This document shows positions 50,901 to 58,866 of a stretch of DNA of 64,000 nt, piece after piece. This DNA is from Elusimicrobiota bacterium (GTDB lineage: Bacteria > Elusimicrobiota > Elusimicrobia > FEN-1173): positions 372,001 to 436,000 of the forward strand of contig JADKIY010000001.1 of the NCBI GenBank assembly GCA_016722575.1, read 5' to 3'. The position numbers were made by a program, and so were the translations under genes. Every line of letters starts with the position of its first letter. Positions within the stretch are counted from its first letter, which is position 1. The notes under the pieces are model-generated. The model was not told the origin of the DNA. It searched no databases and saw nothing but the letters and a program-made list of their open reading frames with translations.

Positions 50901-53900
50901 AAACCTCATTTTGCCCAGCACCTGGAGCGTGACGGTCAGCTCCATGGCGGGTTTGACCGCGGCGTCGGTCGCCCCCACGGTTCAGGTCTACGCCTTCCCC
51001 TTGCCGGACCGTTTTAACGAAAACACCCGGCCGCTCCGCGAGATTCCGTTGACCCCCTGGGCCAGTTCCGGGACCTTCGCGCTCAACGGGCTGACGCCGG
51101 GGGGGTACTTGTTCCGGGTTCAAAGCGACTTGAATCCGCCGGCTCCGCCGGCCAACTGCGGCGGCTGTTCCTCCCCGCCGGGTCTGCCGGACATGGCCAG
51201 CTCCGACCGGATCGTTTTCCTGACCACCGCGTCCGTGGCCGGGGCGGATTTGACCTTGTCGAACGGGGCCAAGTTGTCGGGCACCCTTCGCCGACCCGTG
51301 GGCGACGACGCCACCGATCCCCGCCATTTTGTGCTCCGCCTCCACCGAACGGACAACCTGACCATCTTCGAGACCGAGGCCGACACCAACGGCACGGGCG
51401 CGGCGTCGTACACCGTTCCTCATTTGGCCGCGGGAACCTACGTATTGGAAGTCTATGAAAAGACGCTTCCGGTCAAATACGGCGCGCCCGCGCAAACGGT
51501 GCAGGTCGCCAACAGCGACGCCACCCTCGACGTGGATTTGGTGGCGGCGGCAACGCTGGTGGGCCGCCTGCGGGACGCCGATTCGGACACGCTCTTGACC
51601 CCGCAAAACGCGGGCCGCTTCTTGCCGGATCGGTTCGAAATTTTTGCCGAAGCCAACCCCTTTGTTCCGGGCGGGTACGCCCAGGCCGAACGAAGCGACA
51701 ACGGGTCCGGCCCAAAGCTCGATCCCAACACCGGTCAATTCACGATCACGCGGTTGATCCCGGACACGACTTACGACGTCACCTTCCGGGGTTTCTCCGA
51801 TTTCGGCCGGGAAGCCCAGGCCAAAGGCCTGCGGACCTACGCCCCCGTGGTGCTGGGCGGGGTCCGTTTGGCCGCGGGTCAAGTCGTCGATCTGGGCACC
51901 GTGGACTTGAGCCAGGGCGGCACGCTCTCGGGCACCGTGACCGACACGACCGGGGCGTCCCTCGCCAACATCCGCCTCACCGCCGTCCCGTCGCTGACAA
52001 ACGGGGAAGACCGCCACAATTTCCAAATTGAAACCTTCACGGACGAACAAGGGCGCTACGAATTTCACGGCGTGGACCGGAACCAGCGTTATTACGACGT
52101 GATCGCGTCTCCCCGGTTCCGTTCCGGGGACGTGTTCGGCCAGCTGTCGGGGACCAAATACGCGCAGGAACGAATCCGGATGATCGATGTGAACGATCCG
52201 TTGAAAATCACGGGGCTTGATTTCGCCTTGACCCCCGCCAGCGGCGCCTTGATCGGTTCGATCCGAACCCTGGACGGCGCCCCGCTCGTTCCCGCCTTCG
52301 AAAACGGAAACAACCAGGCGGGCGTCCGGGGCGCGAACATCGCTTTGCACTTCGACGGCGCGGCCCTGGACGACAATCCCCTGGGGGAAATCGAGGACAC
52401 CACGAACCCGGACGGGACCTTTCGGATCGACGGTTTAAAACCGGGGGCGTACACCTTCCGGGCCATTTCGGCGGGGTACTCCACGGCGTTGAAGAAAATC
52501 CTGGTGGCCAAAACCGGCGCGACGAACGTCGGAACGGTGACGTTGGGCTTGGGCGCCTCGGTGTCGGGGGCCATCGCCAAACCGGACGGCTCCGCCCCCA
52601 GTTCCTCCGAACTGCAAATGGTGATCGGCGTGGACCAGAATTTCGAGGATTTTGTTTTCGGCACGATGGAGACCAATTCCGAAACGCAATGGGTCACGGG
52701 CTATTCCCTGTCCGGGTTCCAGACCGGGAAGAACTATTCCCTTCTTTTCGTTTCCAAGAAAGGCGAAGTGGGGGAAGCGGCGACGGGGATCGTTTTCGCG
52801 ACCACCACGGAAAGCCGCGTCATCGACGTGGTGTTCCGCCCGGCCGGTCCCAAGGTGTTCGTGAACCAGGAACGCGTCGCCAACCAATACACCCTGCGGT
52901 TTTTCGCCAGCCAACCGCTCCGCCATTTGACCGACGCGGACAACGACACGAGTCAGATCGTCACGATCTCCAGCGGCGCCGGGACCATCGCCAGCGTGGA
53001 CTTGAGCCCCTCCCGGGACTTTCTCACCGTCGTGTATGACGCCACGCCGATTGAAACCTCCTTCGTCCTCCGTTTGCATTTTCACACCACGGTGGTGGAC
53101 CCCGACGACCCGTCCGGGGACACCTTCTTGTTCGATAAGGATTTTGAATTTTTCGCCGGCATCGGCCGCCGCCGGTCGGCTTCGATCCCCAACGTGACGG
53201 GCGGCGACTGCTCCCTGGAAGGCGTGGCCACGGGCGCGACGTTCCCCTCCGGCACTTTCGCGGTGAACCGATCGTCTTCGGTGGAAGTGGGCCTGCAGAG
53301 CGCGGTGAGCCTCGACCAATTGCCCGCCGGCGCCCCTTCCCTGGCCGGCCGGGCGGAGCGGGCCTCCCGGTGGGCGGCCCAAACGGCGGAACGCCTGGGC
53401 GCGGCGGCCTACCCCGTGGACAGTCTTTACCGCGCGGTTCGGCTGGCGCCGACGGTATCGCCCTTCAGCGCGTTTTACGATATTTTCCTACCCGCCGGGA
53501 TCAGCCACGTCTTGAAAAACGAAGCGCTCCTGACGCTCAAATACGACGATTCCATTGCCGACCCGGCCAATTTGAACGTTTATTATTTCGATCCCAACAA
53601 CAATGTGTTCCTTTTAGAGAAAAGCCAGCGGACGGTGGACACGGTGAACAAAACCATCACCGTCGGGGTCCGACACCTGTCGACCTTCGTGGTGCTGCAA
53701 GGCCAGGCGCCCGTGGTGGGAACGAACAATTACACGGGTCAAAAATTGTTTGTCCACAACGTCCCGAACCCCTTTAATTTGAAAACCAAAACGGTCACGT
53801 TGAACCACACGACGCCGGCCCAGGATCAAGCGACGGAGGGCACGGTGATCGCCTACGGGTTGCCGCCGGGGACGGCCGGGACGGTGAAGATCGAGATTTA

Positions 53901-54084
53901 CGACGTGGCCGGGGGCCTGGTGCGCACGATCGCCCAAACGGCGCCCAGCGGCGGGACGTACTACTACACCGACTGGGACGGGAAGAACGACGCGGGCGAC
54001 AAAGTGGCTTCCGGGGTGTATTTCGGCCGGCTGACGGTGGACGGCGGCGACGAGGCCTTCTTCAAGATGGCGGTGGTCAAATGA
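47923..54084 (+). CDS. Giant secreted protein (2053 residues) with carboxypeptidase-regulatory-like repeats and FlgD-like C-terminal domain
   Basis: Signal peptide MTIKRAIGWLAGIVV...AAA (cut near 27). Many beta-sandwich repeats of carboxypeptidase-regulatory or SdrD-B type run through it, e.g. the sequence GTLSGTVTDTTGASLANIRL, GRYEFHGVDRNQRYYDV, GSIRTLDGAPLVP, DGTFRIDGLKPGAYTFRAISAGY and SGAIAKPDG. Late in the protein come DVKYDDSIADPANLNVYYFDPNNN-like and LSTFVVLQG segments, then a C-terminal domain (about 1945-2053: VPNPFNLKTKTVTLNH, IEIYDVAGGLVRTI, DWDGKNDAGDKVASGVYFGRL). That domain is the FlgD-Ig/type IX sorting class. Likely a surface adhesin or stalk. No enzyme motif found. Confidence 0.85.
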   Translation: MTIKRAIGWLAGIVVAMGASPAAATVSISGTVVQSSTISASPSGVALMVSTFPVTDPALANDPSVFIASAPLAVIGSAAFSFPTLPFFGNPTEYYLYAYRDLNSDGVPGSTEPMGGFGPFPFNDPAGHWTAPVDSVSTAGVTINLIPRAEVTGQLFNNSAQSGQRLIVRAIDLAHPAHKWQTIEFPVGGGPFPYSLGGLVPTLNYTVEAWLDTQPTGSTGAYNPEPFEDKALSQGPYAAQMGITSSNVDLTISSGALGGSTPDHVRLSGMNDSWSMTISSGAASGDLAVSVRDFNDALTATGTPTALIFTGFDAGGPFVPQLSTDAFATTFTTAALPGGQPFSGKFKFRYPGQGNLYLQVQAVNFPTVGESRFAYFSFNVLPGGAGFSNLNARTTTDPATATGTATAITPDRDGVDDAAVLSCDPPDPGIYWECDLSTETSFTTGVVSRFFGSGPGEVYWYGSGFDGRTVPNGTYFARFQTEGAGLVSSTLAVTVNTAFVRGTATDLVFSPVADANIQVNGPGGGGFARSANDGSFFVGGLVAGQSYNVDLSRPGFAPQNFAVVASSDVGNVVLGPGATLRVKATVDVAPPFDLYGNIFVHDASYSSVAGGPLHLAPGNTVSDNGLPAADSNFSNFTSLAIKPGVAYTVEIDLPQYGHFTVPGQSTGPGQTVDVVQAMFRKANIAGTLNFPGPLSSPFGGEWVSVDAVPTVPAGASPAAWGGAFVSNGASSATYQVFGVNPGTYTLRAFARGFVQNSTTPVSVANLDLSGVDFPLFNTGGLATGTITINGDTSGLTGGNYGGAACGAGQVPLSVHAFNPGSFASAFTQVCVSTGPGPVTSALYQLAGLPDGVYNLSVFVPGFQTNPPGPKNLTVSGGAGGTDLTFDAFSGRLDLSATLPPGDLSGAIAYRLERDGPDRDERSGHLSGPVGGPATGSELALGTGLYTLTLLNGNAGRGLIRRVGVSVKNGSTTTLNVDMAVPTYTVGGTVSLQGNLILPSTWSVTVSSMAGLTAASVAPTVQVYAFPLPDRFNENTRPLREIPLTPWASSGTFALNGLTPGGYLFRVQSDLNPPAPPANCGGCSSPPGLPDMASSDRIVFLTTASVAGADLTLSNGAKLSGTLRRPVGDDATDPRHFVLRLHRTDNLTIFETEADTNGTGAASYTVPHLAAGTYVLEVYEKTLPVKYGAPAQTVQVANSDATLDVDLVAAATLVGRLRDADSDTLLTPQNAGRFLPDRFEIFAEANPFVPGGYAQAERSDNGSGPKLDPNTGQFTITRLIPDTTYDVTFRGFSDFGREAQAKGLRTYAPVVLGGVRLAAGQVVDLGTVDLSQGGTLSGTVTDTTGASLANIRLTAVPSLTNGEDRHNFQIETFTDEQGRYEFHGVDRNQRYYDVIASPRFRSGDVFGQLSGTKYAQERIRMIDVNDPLKITGLDFALTPASGALIGSIRTLDGAPLVPAFENGNNQAGVRGANIALHFDGAALDDNPLGEIEDTTNPDGTFRIDGLKPGAYTFRAISAGYSTALKKILVAKTGATNVGTVTLGLGASVSGAIAKPDGSAPSSSELQMVIGVDQNFEDFVFGTMETNSETQWVTGYSLSGFQTGKNYSLLFVSKKGEVGEAATGIVFATTTESRVIDVVFRPAGPKVFVNQERVANQYTLRFFASQPLRHLTDADNDTSQIVTISSGAGTIASVDLSPSRDFLTVVYDATPIETSFVLRLHFHTTVVDPDDPSGDTFLFDKDFEFFAGIGRRRSASIPNVTGGDCSLEGVATGATFPSGTFAVNRSSSVEVGLQSAVSLDQLPAGAPSLAGRAERASRWAAQTAERLGAAAYPVDSLYRAVRLAPTVSPFSAFYDIFLPAGISHVLKNEALLTLKYDDSIADPANLNVYYFDPNNNVFLLEKSQRTVDTVNKTITVGVRHLSTFVVLQGQAPVVGTNNYTGQKLFVHNVPNPFNLKTKTVTLNHTTPAQDQATEGTVIAYGLPPGTAGTVKIEIYDVAGGLVRTIAQTAPSGGTYYYTDWDGKNDAGDKVASGVYFGRLTVDGGDEAFFKMAVVK

Positions 54085-55010
54085 TCCGGCGAGCGCGGAT
54101 TTCGGCGGTGGCGATGGGGTGGGTGTTGGCGTCCGCGGGATTCGTTCACGCGGCGGGCAAGGCGGGGGCGGTCGGAGCGGCCTTTTTGAAGATCGCCCCC
54201 GGCGCCCGGGCGGCGGCCCTGGGCGAAGCCTTCACCGCCGTGGCCGACGACGCGTCCACCTTGATTTGGAATCCGGCGGGCCTCGCCCATTTGCGAAAAC
54301 CCGAAATCGCCGCCACCCACAGCCAATGGCTTCAAGAGGCCAGCCACGATTTCATGGCGGCGGCCCTTCCGGTGTCCCGGGCAACCGTCGGATTGGGCGT
54401 GACGTCCTTCTCGGTTCCCAACATTCCCAAACGGGCGTTGGACACCGACGCCCCCGACGGCGTGTTTGACGCCCGCGATGCGGCTTACCATCTGGGGTGG
54501 GGGCAAGCCCTGGGCGACGACTGGGCCCTCGGCCTCGCCGCCACCTACGTCCGGCAAACCATCGACGGCCGATCGGCCGGCGGCGCGGCGGCCACCCTGG
54601 GCGCCCTGTGGCGCACGCCCTGGCGTCCGCTCACCACGGGCCTCGCTCTGCGGAACCTGGGCGGGGAAATAAAGTTCGACCAAGAGGGAGACCCCTTGCC
54701 CATGACCGCGGCGTTCGGCGTGGCCCTTCGAACCCCCAACGACCGGCTCACTTTTTCCACCGATCTTAGGCTTCCGTCCAAAGGGGATGTCGCCGAATCC
54801 GCCGGGCTCGAATACACTCACCCCTTGTTCAAGGACGGTCGGGGTCGGTTGCGGACGGGTTACAACTCCTCGGCGGCCGAGGCCGACAGCGCCTCCGGCC
54901 TGTCCCTGGGGCTGGGATTGGATTTCACCCGCTGGGCCTTCGATGTGACCTGGGCGCCCTACGGGGTCCTGGGCGACACGTTTCGATACGGGTTCCGGGT
55001 CTCGTTTTAA
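54081..55010 (+). CDS. PorV/PorQ-family outer-membrane protein, second copy
   Basis: 309 residues, ATG 54081 overlapping the giant gene's stop. Signal peptide ends at VHAAG; the signature IAPGARAAALGEAFTAVADDASTLIWNPAGL (about 36-66) is the PorV/PorQ mark, followed by barrel strands ending FRVSF. It shares the GARAAALG core with the protein at 8564 but little else. PorV proteins guide type IX substrates with C-terminal domains; its neighbour is such a substrate. Last gene of its operon. Confidence 0.85.
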   Translation: MIRRARISAVAMGWVLASAGFVHAAGKAGAVGAAFLKIAPGARAAALGEAFTAVADDASTLIWNPAGLAHLRKPEIAATHSQWLQEASHDFMAAALPVSRATVGLGVTSFSVPNIPKRALDTDAPDGVFDARDAAYHLGWGQALGDDWALGLAATYVRQTIDGRSAGGAAATLGALWRTPWRPLTTGLALRNLGGEIKFDQEGDPLPMTAAFGVALRTPNDRLTFSTDLRLPSKGDVAESAGLEYTHPLFKDGRGRLRTGYNSSAAEADSASGLSLGLGLDFTRWAFDVTWAPYGVLGDTFRYGFRVSF

Positions 55011-55019
55011 AAATCGCCG

Positions 55020-55048
55020 TTGATTTTTACCCGACGATCATTTATTCT
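55020..55048 (+). promoter_or_regulatory. Promoter of aroD
   Basis: TTGATT (55020-55025), 17-bp spacer, TATTCT (55043-55048). The leader holds a 13-codon ORF that ends over the aroD start. Confidence 0.55.
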
Positions 55049-55061
55049 GATCATCAACAAC

Positions 55062-55103
55062 ATGACCGATCCGCGCCGCGCGTCTTTTCCTTCCCAATCG
55101 TGA
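55062..55103 (+). CDS. Possible 13-residue leader ORF coupled to aroD
   Basis: ATG 55062 starts MTDPRRASFPSQS and its TGA overlaps the aroD GTG (GTGA). It lies about 7 bases from the predicted transcription start. No aromatic codon run suggests attenuation. Confidence 0.3.
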   Translation: MTDPRRASFPSQS

Positions 55104-55852
55104 AATCACGACGCCTCCCCTCCGCGTTGGGGCGCCGTCCGCTCGTGGTGGCGTCCATCGGCGACGCCGCCCACCTCGTCGGCGACGCCCGCCGCGCGGC
55201 CAAAGAGGGGGCCGACATTGTTGAGATCCGCGCCGACTTGTTCCCAAAAAATATTTTAAAACCGGAATCGCTTCGCCGCCTCATCAAATCGGCCCGGGAG
55301 GCCGCTCGGCGTCCCCTCCTTTTGACGTTGCGCATCGGCGAAGAGGGCGGCGGCCTGTCGCCCCATTTTCGGGAGCAGGACCGCCTGGCGCTGTTCCGCG
55401 CCGCGCTTTCCGACGTTCAAGGGGTCGACATCGAACTCTCGGCCAACGAGATCAACCGCCACGTGGAATTTGAAGCCCACAAACGGGGCCGTTTCGTGGT
55501 GGTGAGCGCCCACGATTTTCAAAAAATTCCGTCCGGCGCCGTGCTCTCGGGATTTGCGCGGAAGGCGAAACGGTTGGGGGCCGACGTGCTTAAAGTCGCG
55601 GCCCGGCCGCGCCGTCGGGCCGACGTGGATCGTTTGATGGATTTTTGCGCGAAGTCGACGTTTCGGCGCCGGGTGTTCATCGCCATGGGCCCCTTGGGGG
55701 AGACCACCCGGCGGGACGGATTTCGGTGGGGGTCCTGCCTGACCTACGGGTTTGTTCGCCGCCGCCTGGCGCCGGGGCAATTGCCCGTCAAGACGCTGGC
55801 GGAGGCGTCCCGGGCTCTTTTACGAAAACCAGCACCGCCCCGCCCAGAATAA
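55100..55852 (+). CDS. aroD: Type I 3-dehydroquinate dehydratase
   Basis: 250 residues from GTG 55100. Type I features: EGADIVEIRADLF near the start, LLLTLRIGEEGG, VVSAHDFQKIPS (the active-site His), the Schiff-base Lys in GADVLKVAARPRR and a GPLGETTRR phosphate-side loop, then WGSCLTYGF. It removes water from dehydroquinate in the shikimate pathway. The longer N-terminus before VVASIGDA is basic. The last 65 bases overlap the end of the convergent MFS gene. Confidence 0.92.
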   Translation: MKSRRLPSALGRRPLVVASIGDAAHLVGDARRAAKEGADIVEIRADLFPKNILKPESLRRLIKSAREAARRPLLLTLRIGEEGGGLSPHFREQDRLALFRAALSDVQGVDIELSANEINRHVEFEAHKRGRFVVVSAHDFQKIPSGAVLSGFARKAKRLGADVLKVAARPRRRADVDRLMDFCAKSTFRRRVFIAMGPLGETTRRDGFRWGSCLTYGFVRRRLAPGQLPVKTLAEASRALLRKPAPPRPE

Positions 55853-57089
55853 AAAACACCAGCAGGGACAGAACGCCCCGCCGTACGCCGCCCGCCTGGG
55901 CGGCCAGACCGAACACCAAAGGCCCCACGACGGCCGTCACTTTCCCCACCACGCCGAAAAATCCGAAGAACTCCCCGCTGCGCTCCGGCGGCGTGAGCAA
56001 TCCCATGAGAGACCGGCTCGCGGCCTGACTGCCCCCCAGGACCAAGCCCAGGACGACGCCCAGGGCCCAGAATTCGCCCCGGGAGGTCATGCGGGCGCCC
56101 CAGAAGATCACCCCCGCGTAAACCGCGAGAGTGATCAGGATCACCGTTTTGTGGCGCCACCGATCGGCCAAATAACCGAAGAGGAGCGAGCCCAGGAAGG
56201 CCACCCCTTGAATCATGAGGAAGCATTGGATGAGCTCCCCGGAGGATAGGCCCAGCAACTCCGCCCCCACGACCGAGGCGGTCAGGATCACGGTTTCAAT
56301 GCCGTCGTTATAGACGGCGTAGGCGAGAACAAAGACCAGGAGATTTCGGTAACGGGCCATGTTTCGGGCGGTGTCGAGCAATCGGGTCCACCCCAGCCGC
56401 GCCCAGGCGATGGCGGGCCGTTTTTCGCCGGCGCTCTCGGGCGGGCTCAATAGAAACAGCGGAAGACCAAAAAGGCCCCACCACAGCCCCACCGACAGCA
56501 AACTGGCCCTCACGGGAAGAAAATGGTCCGTGGAGAGCCCGAACCAGGCCGGGCGTTGGATCAACGCCAGATCCAGGGCCAGGCAGAGCCCGCCCCCGAT
56601 GTATCCGATGGCCCAACCAAAACCCGAGATGGCCCCCAGGGATTCCCGGGGCCCCAGGTCCGGCAAATAGGCGTTGTAGAAGGCGTTGCCGCCGGCGAAA
56701 CCCATGTTGGCCAGGGCGAACAACCCCACGGCCAGGGCCACCCGTCCCGGCGTGACCCAAAAAAGTCCGACGCTGGCCAGGACTCCCAAAATCCAAAAAA
56801 AGCGAAGAAAGGATTTCCGTTTTCCGGACAAGTCCGCGACGGCGCCCAGCAAAGGCGCCAATAGAACCATGACGAACATCGACGCCGACACCGTAAAGCT
56901 CCAAAGCGCCGGTCCCGACAGAGCGCGGCCAAAGCACCGGATTCCCTCGGGGGGAACGACGCTTTTGGCGAAATAGACGTTGAAGACGACGGCGAGCGTG
57001 GTGGTCGCGAAGGCGGAATTGGCGAAATCGTAAAAGGCCCAGGCCCAGAGGAGCGGGCGTTTCCAAAAAGGACGGTCGGGGGGAGTCAC
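55788..57089 (-). CDS. MFS transporter, UMF1/Atg22-like
   Basis: 433 residues from GTG 57089, which shares GTGA with the CDF stop; the longer frame upstream lies inside the CDF gene. About 12 hydrophobic segments. The N-terminus WAWAFYDFANSAFATT is the hallmark of the UMF1 (unidentified major facilitator)/Atg22-like family, followed by LAPLLGAVADLSGKRK and, in the second half, FGYLADRWRHKTVIL and GLVLGGSQAASRSLMGLLTP. Substrate unknown, possibly amino acids or small peptides. The last 22 codons overlap aroD on the other strand. Confidence 0.88.
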   Translation of the reverse strand: MTPPDRPFWKRPLLWAWAFYDFANSAFATTTLAVVFNVYFAKSVVPPEGIRCFGRALSGPALWSFTVSASMFVMVLLAPLLGAVADLSGKRKSFLRFFWILGVLASVGLFWVTPGRVALAVGLFALANMGFAGGNAFYNAYLPDLGPRESLGAISGFGWAIGYIGGGLCLALDLALIQRPAWFGLSTDHFLPVRASLLSVGLWWGLFGLPLFLLSPPESAGEKRPAIAWARLGWTRLLDTARNMARYRNLLVFVLAYAVYNDGIETVILTASVVGAELLGLSSGELIQCFLMIQGVAFLGSLLFGYLADRWRHKTVILITLAVYAGVIFWGARMTSRGEFWALGVVLGLVLGGSQAASRSLMGLLTPPERSGEFFGFFGVVGKVTAVVGPLVFGLAAQAGGVRRGVLSLLVFFILGGAVLVFVKEPGTPPPAS

Positions 57090-57985
57090 GGAAGAGCGTT
57101 CGGTTCCGCGGATTCCAGCTGGAGCGTGGAATGCCCGATGGAAAACTTTTCCCGAAGAAGGGCCTGGAGGGCCGACAGCACCCGGGGCTGTTCGTTCATG
57201 CGGGCGGGTTCCAGGATCACCCGGGCGGAAAGAGACACGAGGTGGGAGCAAAGACCCCACACGTGGACGTCCTCCACCCGGAGGACGCCGGGGAGGGCGC
57301 GCAGGGCCGCGGTCACTTCCGACACGTGCAGACCCGCGGGAACGCCTTCCAAAAGGAGGTTCATGGATTCCCGGAGAAGCGGCAGGGCGCTTCCCAGGAT
57401 CAAGGCGGCGATCAAGAGTCCCACCAGCGGGTCCACCGCCCGCCAGCCGGTGGCCGAGATCAGGGCGCCCGCCCCGATGACCCCCACGCTGGCCAGCGCG
57501 TCCGACGCCACGTGCAAGAAAGAACCCCGAAGATTAACGTCGGTCCGGCTCGGCCCGTGCAGGGCCGCGGCCACCGCCACGTTGGCCGCGAGTCCGGCCA
57601 GGCCCAACCCCATCATGAGGCCGGTCCCGGGGAGGGGCGCGGTCCCGTGAAATCGGTGAAGGGATTTCCACGCGATGCCCAGGGCCACCCCGGATACCAA
57701 TAATCCGTTGAAGACGGCGGCCAGCACTTCCAACCGGTGAAGGCCGAAGGTGCGCCGGTCCGAGGCGGGGCGCTCGGCCAGGGTCACGGCGAAATAGGAA
57801 AAGAGAAGACCGCCGAAGTCCATGAACACGTGGGCCGCGTCCGAAAGCAGGGCCACGGAACCGCTCCGCCGGGCGCCCCAGAGCTCCACCAGAAACGTCG
57901 CGCCGGTGAGGACCGCCGCGAACACGAGCACCCGCCGGGGCCGGGCGGTGGAGACGGCGTGGCGGTGGTGCGCTTCGGGGGTCAT
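57086..57985 (-). CDS. Cation diffusion facilitator (Zn/Cd/Co efflux family)
   Basis: 299 residues from ATG 57985, overlapping the M23 peptidase stop (ATGA). CDF signature: GSVALLSDAAHVFMDFGGLLFSYFAV, with the metal site HxxxD (AAHVFMD), then FGLHRLEVLAAVFNG and a second metal site SFLHVASDALASVGV. A short His-rich N-terminus (EAHHRHAV) and a C-terminal regulatory domain (VLRVEDVHVWGLCSHLVSLSA) are present. It exports divalent metal in exchange for protons. Coupled to the MFS gene. Confidence 0.92.
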   Translation of the reverse strand: MTPEAHHRHAVSTARPRRVLVFAAVLTGATFLVELWGARRSGSVALLSDAAHVFMDFGGLLFSYFAVTLAERPASDRRTFGLHRLEVLAAVFNGLLVSGVALGIAWKSLHRFHGTAPLPGTGLMMGLGLAGLAANVAVAAALHGPSRTDVNLRGSFLHVASDALASVGVIGAGALISATGWRAVDPLVGLLIAALILGSALPLLRESMNLLLEGVPAGLHVSEVTAALRALPGVLRVEDVHVWGLCSHLVSLSARVILEPARMNEQPRVLSALQALLREKFSIGHSTLQLESAEPNALP

Positions 57986-58866
57986 GGAATGAACCGGTCC
58001 ACCCAATCCTGGGGATCCACGCGCTCGCCTTGAACGGTGAGGGACCAATGGACGTGGGGGCCCGTGGCAATGCCTTCGGCGCCGGTTTCGCCCAGGAGGC
58101 GCCCGGTTTTGACCCGGTCGCCGGCCCGGACCGCGAGGGCGCGCATGTGCAGGTAATACGTGTAGACGCCTTGGCCGTGGTCCAGCAGCACCACGTTCCC
58201 GAAGCTTTCAATCCGTCCCGCGAAGACGACCACGCCCCGTTGGGGCGCCGTGACGGGAGTGCCCGACGGGGCCGCCAAATCGGTTCCGGTGTGGGGGTTC
58301 AACGCGGGGCGGTCCCCGTAGGAGCGTCGCGCGCCAAAAACCGAGGACACCACGCCCGTGGACGGGCGCACGAAGGCGCCGTTCCAAAGACGTTTCGCGG
58401 TGGGGGCCTGGTTGTAGAGCGTGGCCAGAACAAAAGAATCCCGCTCCACCGAACCGGTGGTGAAAAGCGCGTCCCGCTCGGGCGAAAGCTTGATCCGTCC
58501 CACGGGGTAGGTGCCCTCTTCCACCGCGAAAGGGACTTCCTCCAGAAAAGGCCCGCCCCGGGACCAAACGCCCTCGATGGTCACGGTCTTGGTTCCCGCC
58601 GGTTCCAAGGGGCCCGTGCCCAGGAGCGCGCGCCAACGGCGTCCGCCCATCTTGTAGAACGGCGCTCGCCGTCCGTTCCAACGGGCGGTGACGCGGCCCA
58701 ATGGCGCCGAGGCGATTAGCCAAACGGAAAAGGTTCGCCCGGCGACCACGGTGCTTGGGTCGATCGTAAAATCGCTTTCCCCGCGGAGGCCGTGGGCCGT
58801 TCCCAAAGCCAGGCCCGCCAGGAACGCCGCCTTACTTGCCGATGCAAAAACGGGAAAAAATCGCAT
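57982..58866 (-). CDS. M23-family peptidase (peptidoglycan endopeptidase), secreted
   Basis: 294 residues from ATG 58866, which has GGAGGAGG 7-9 bases upstream and gives a signal peptide (MRFFPVFASASKAAFLAGLALG); the start lies inside the end of mnmE. The mature protein begins with a beta-rich region resembling a peptidase-associated domain (about 40-130) and ends in the M23/LytM domain: LNPHTGTDLAAPSGTPVTAPQRGVVVFAG, YLHM, GPHVHWSL. The HxxxD, H and HxH zinc ligands are all present, so it should be an active DD-endopeptidase. Confidence 0.92.
   Translation of the reverse strand: MRFFPVFASASKAAFLAGLALGTAHGLRGESDFTIDPSTVVAGRTFSVWLIASAPLGRVTARWNGRRAPFYKMGGRRWRALLGTGPLEPAGTKTVTIEGVWSRGGPFLEEVPFAVEEGTYPVGRIKLSPERDALFTTGSVERDSFVLATLYNQAPTAKRLWNGAFVRPSTGVVSSVFGARRSYGDRPALNPHTGTDLAAPSGTPVTAPQRGVVVFAGRIESFGNVVLLDHGQGVYTYYLHMRALAVRAGDRVKTGRLLGETGAEGIATGPHVHWSLTVQGERVDPQDWVDRFIP

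Noticed and set aside
50767..52350. 527-codon minus-strand frame inside the giant surface protein
   Set aside because: No recognisable domain, no ribosome site, and it lies wholly under a gene with signal peptide and C-terminal domain.
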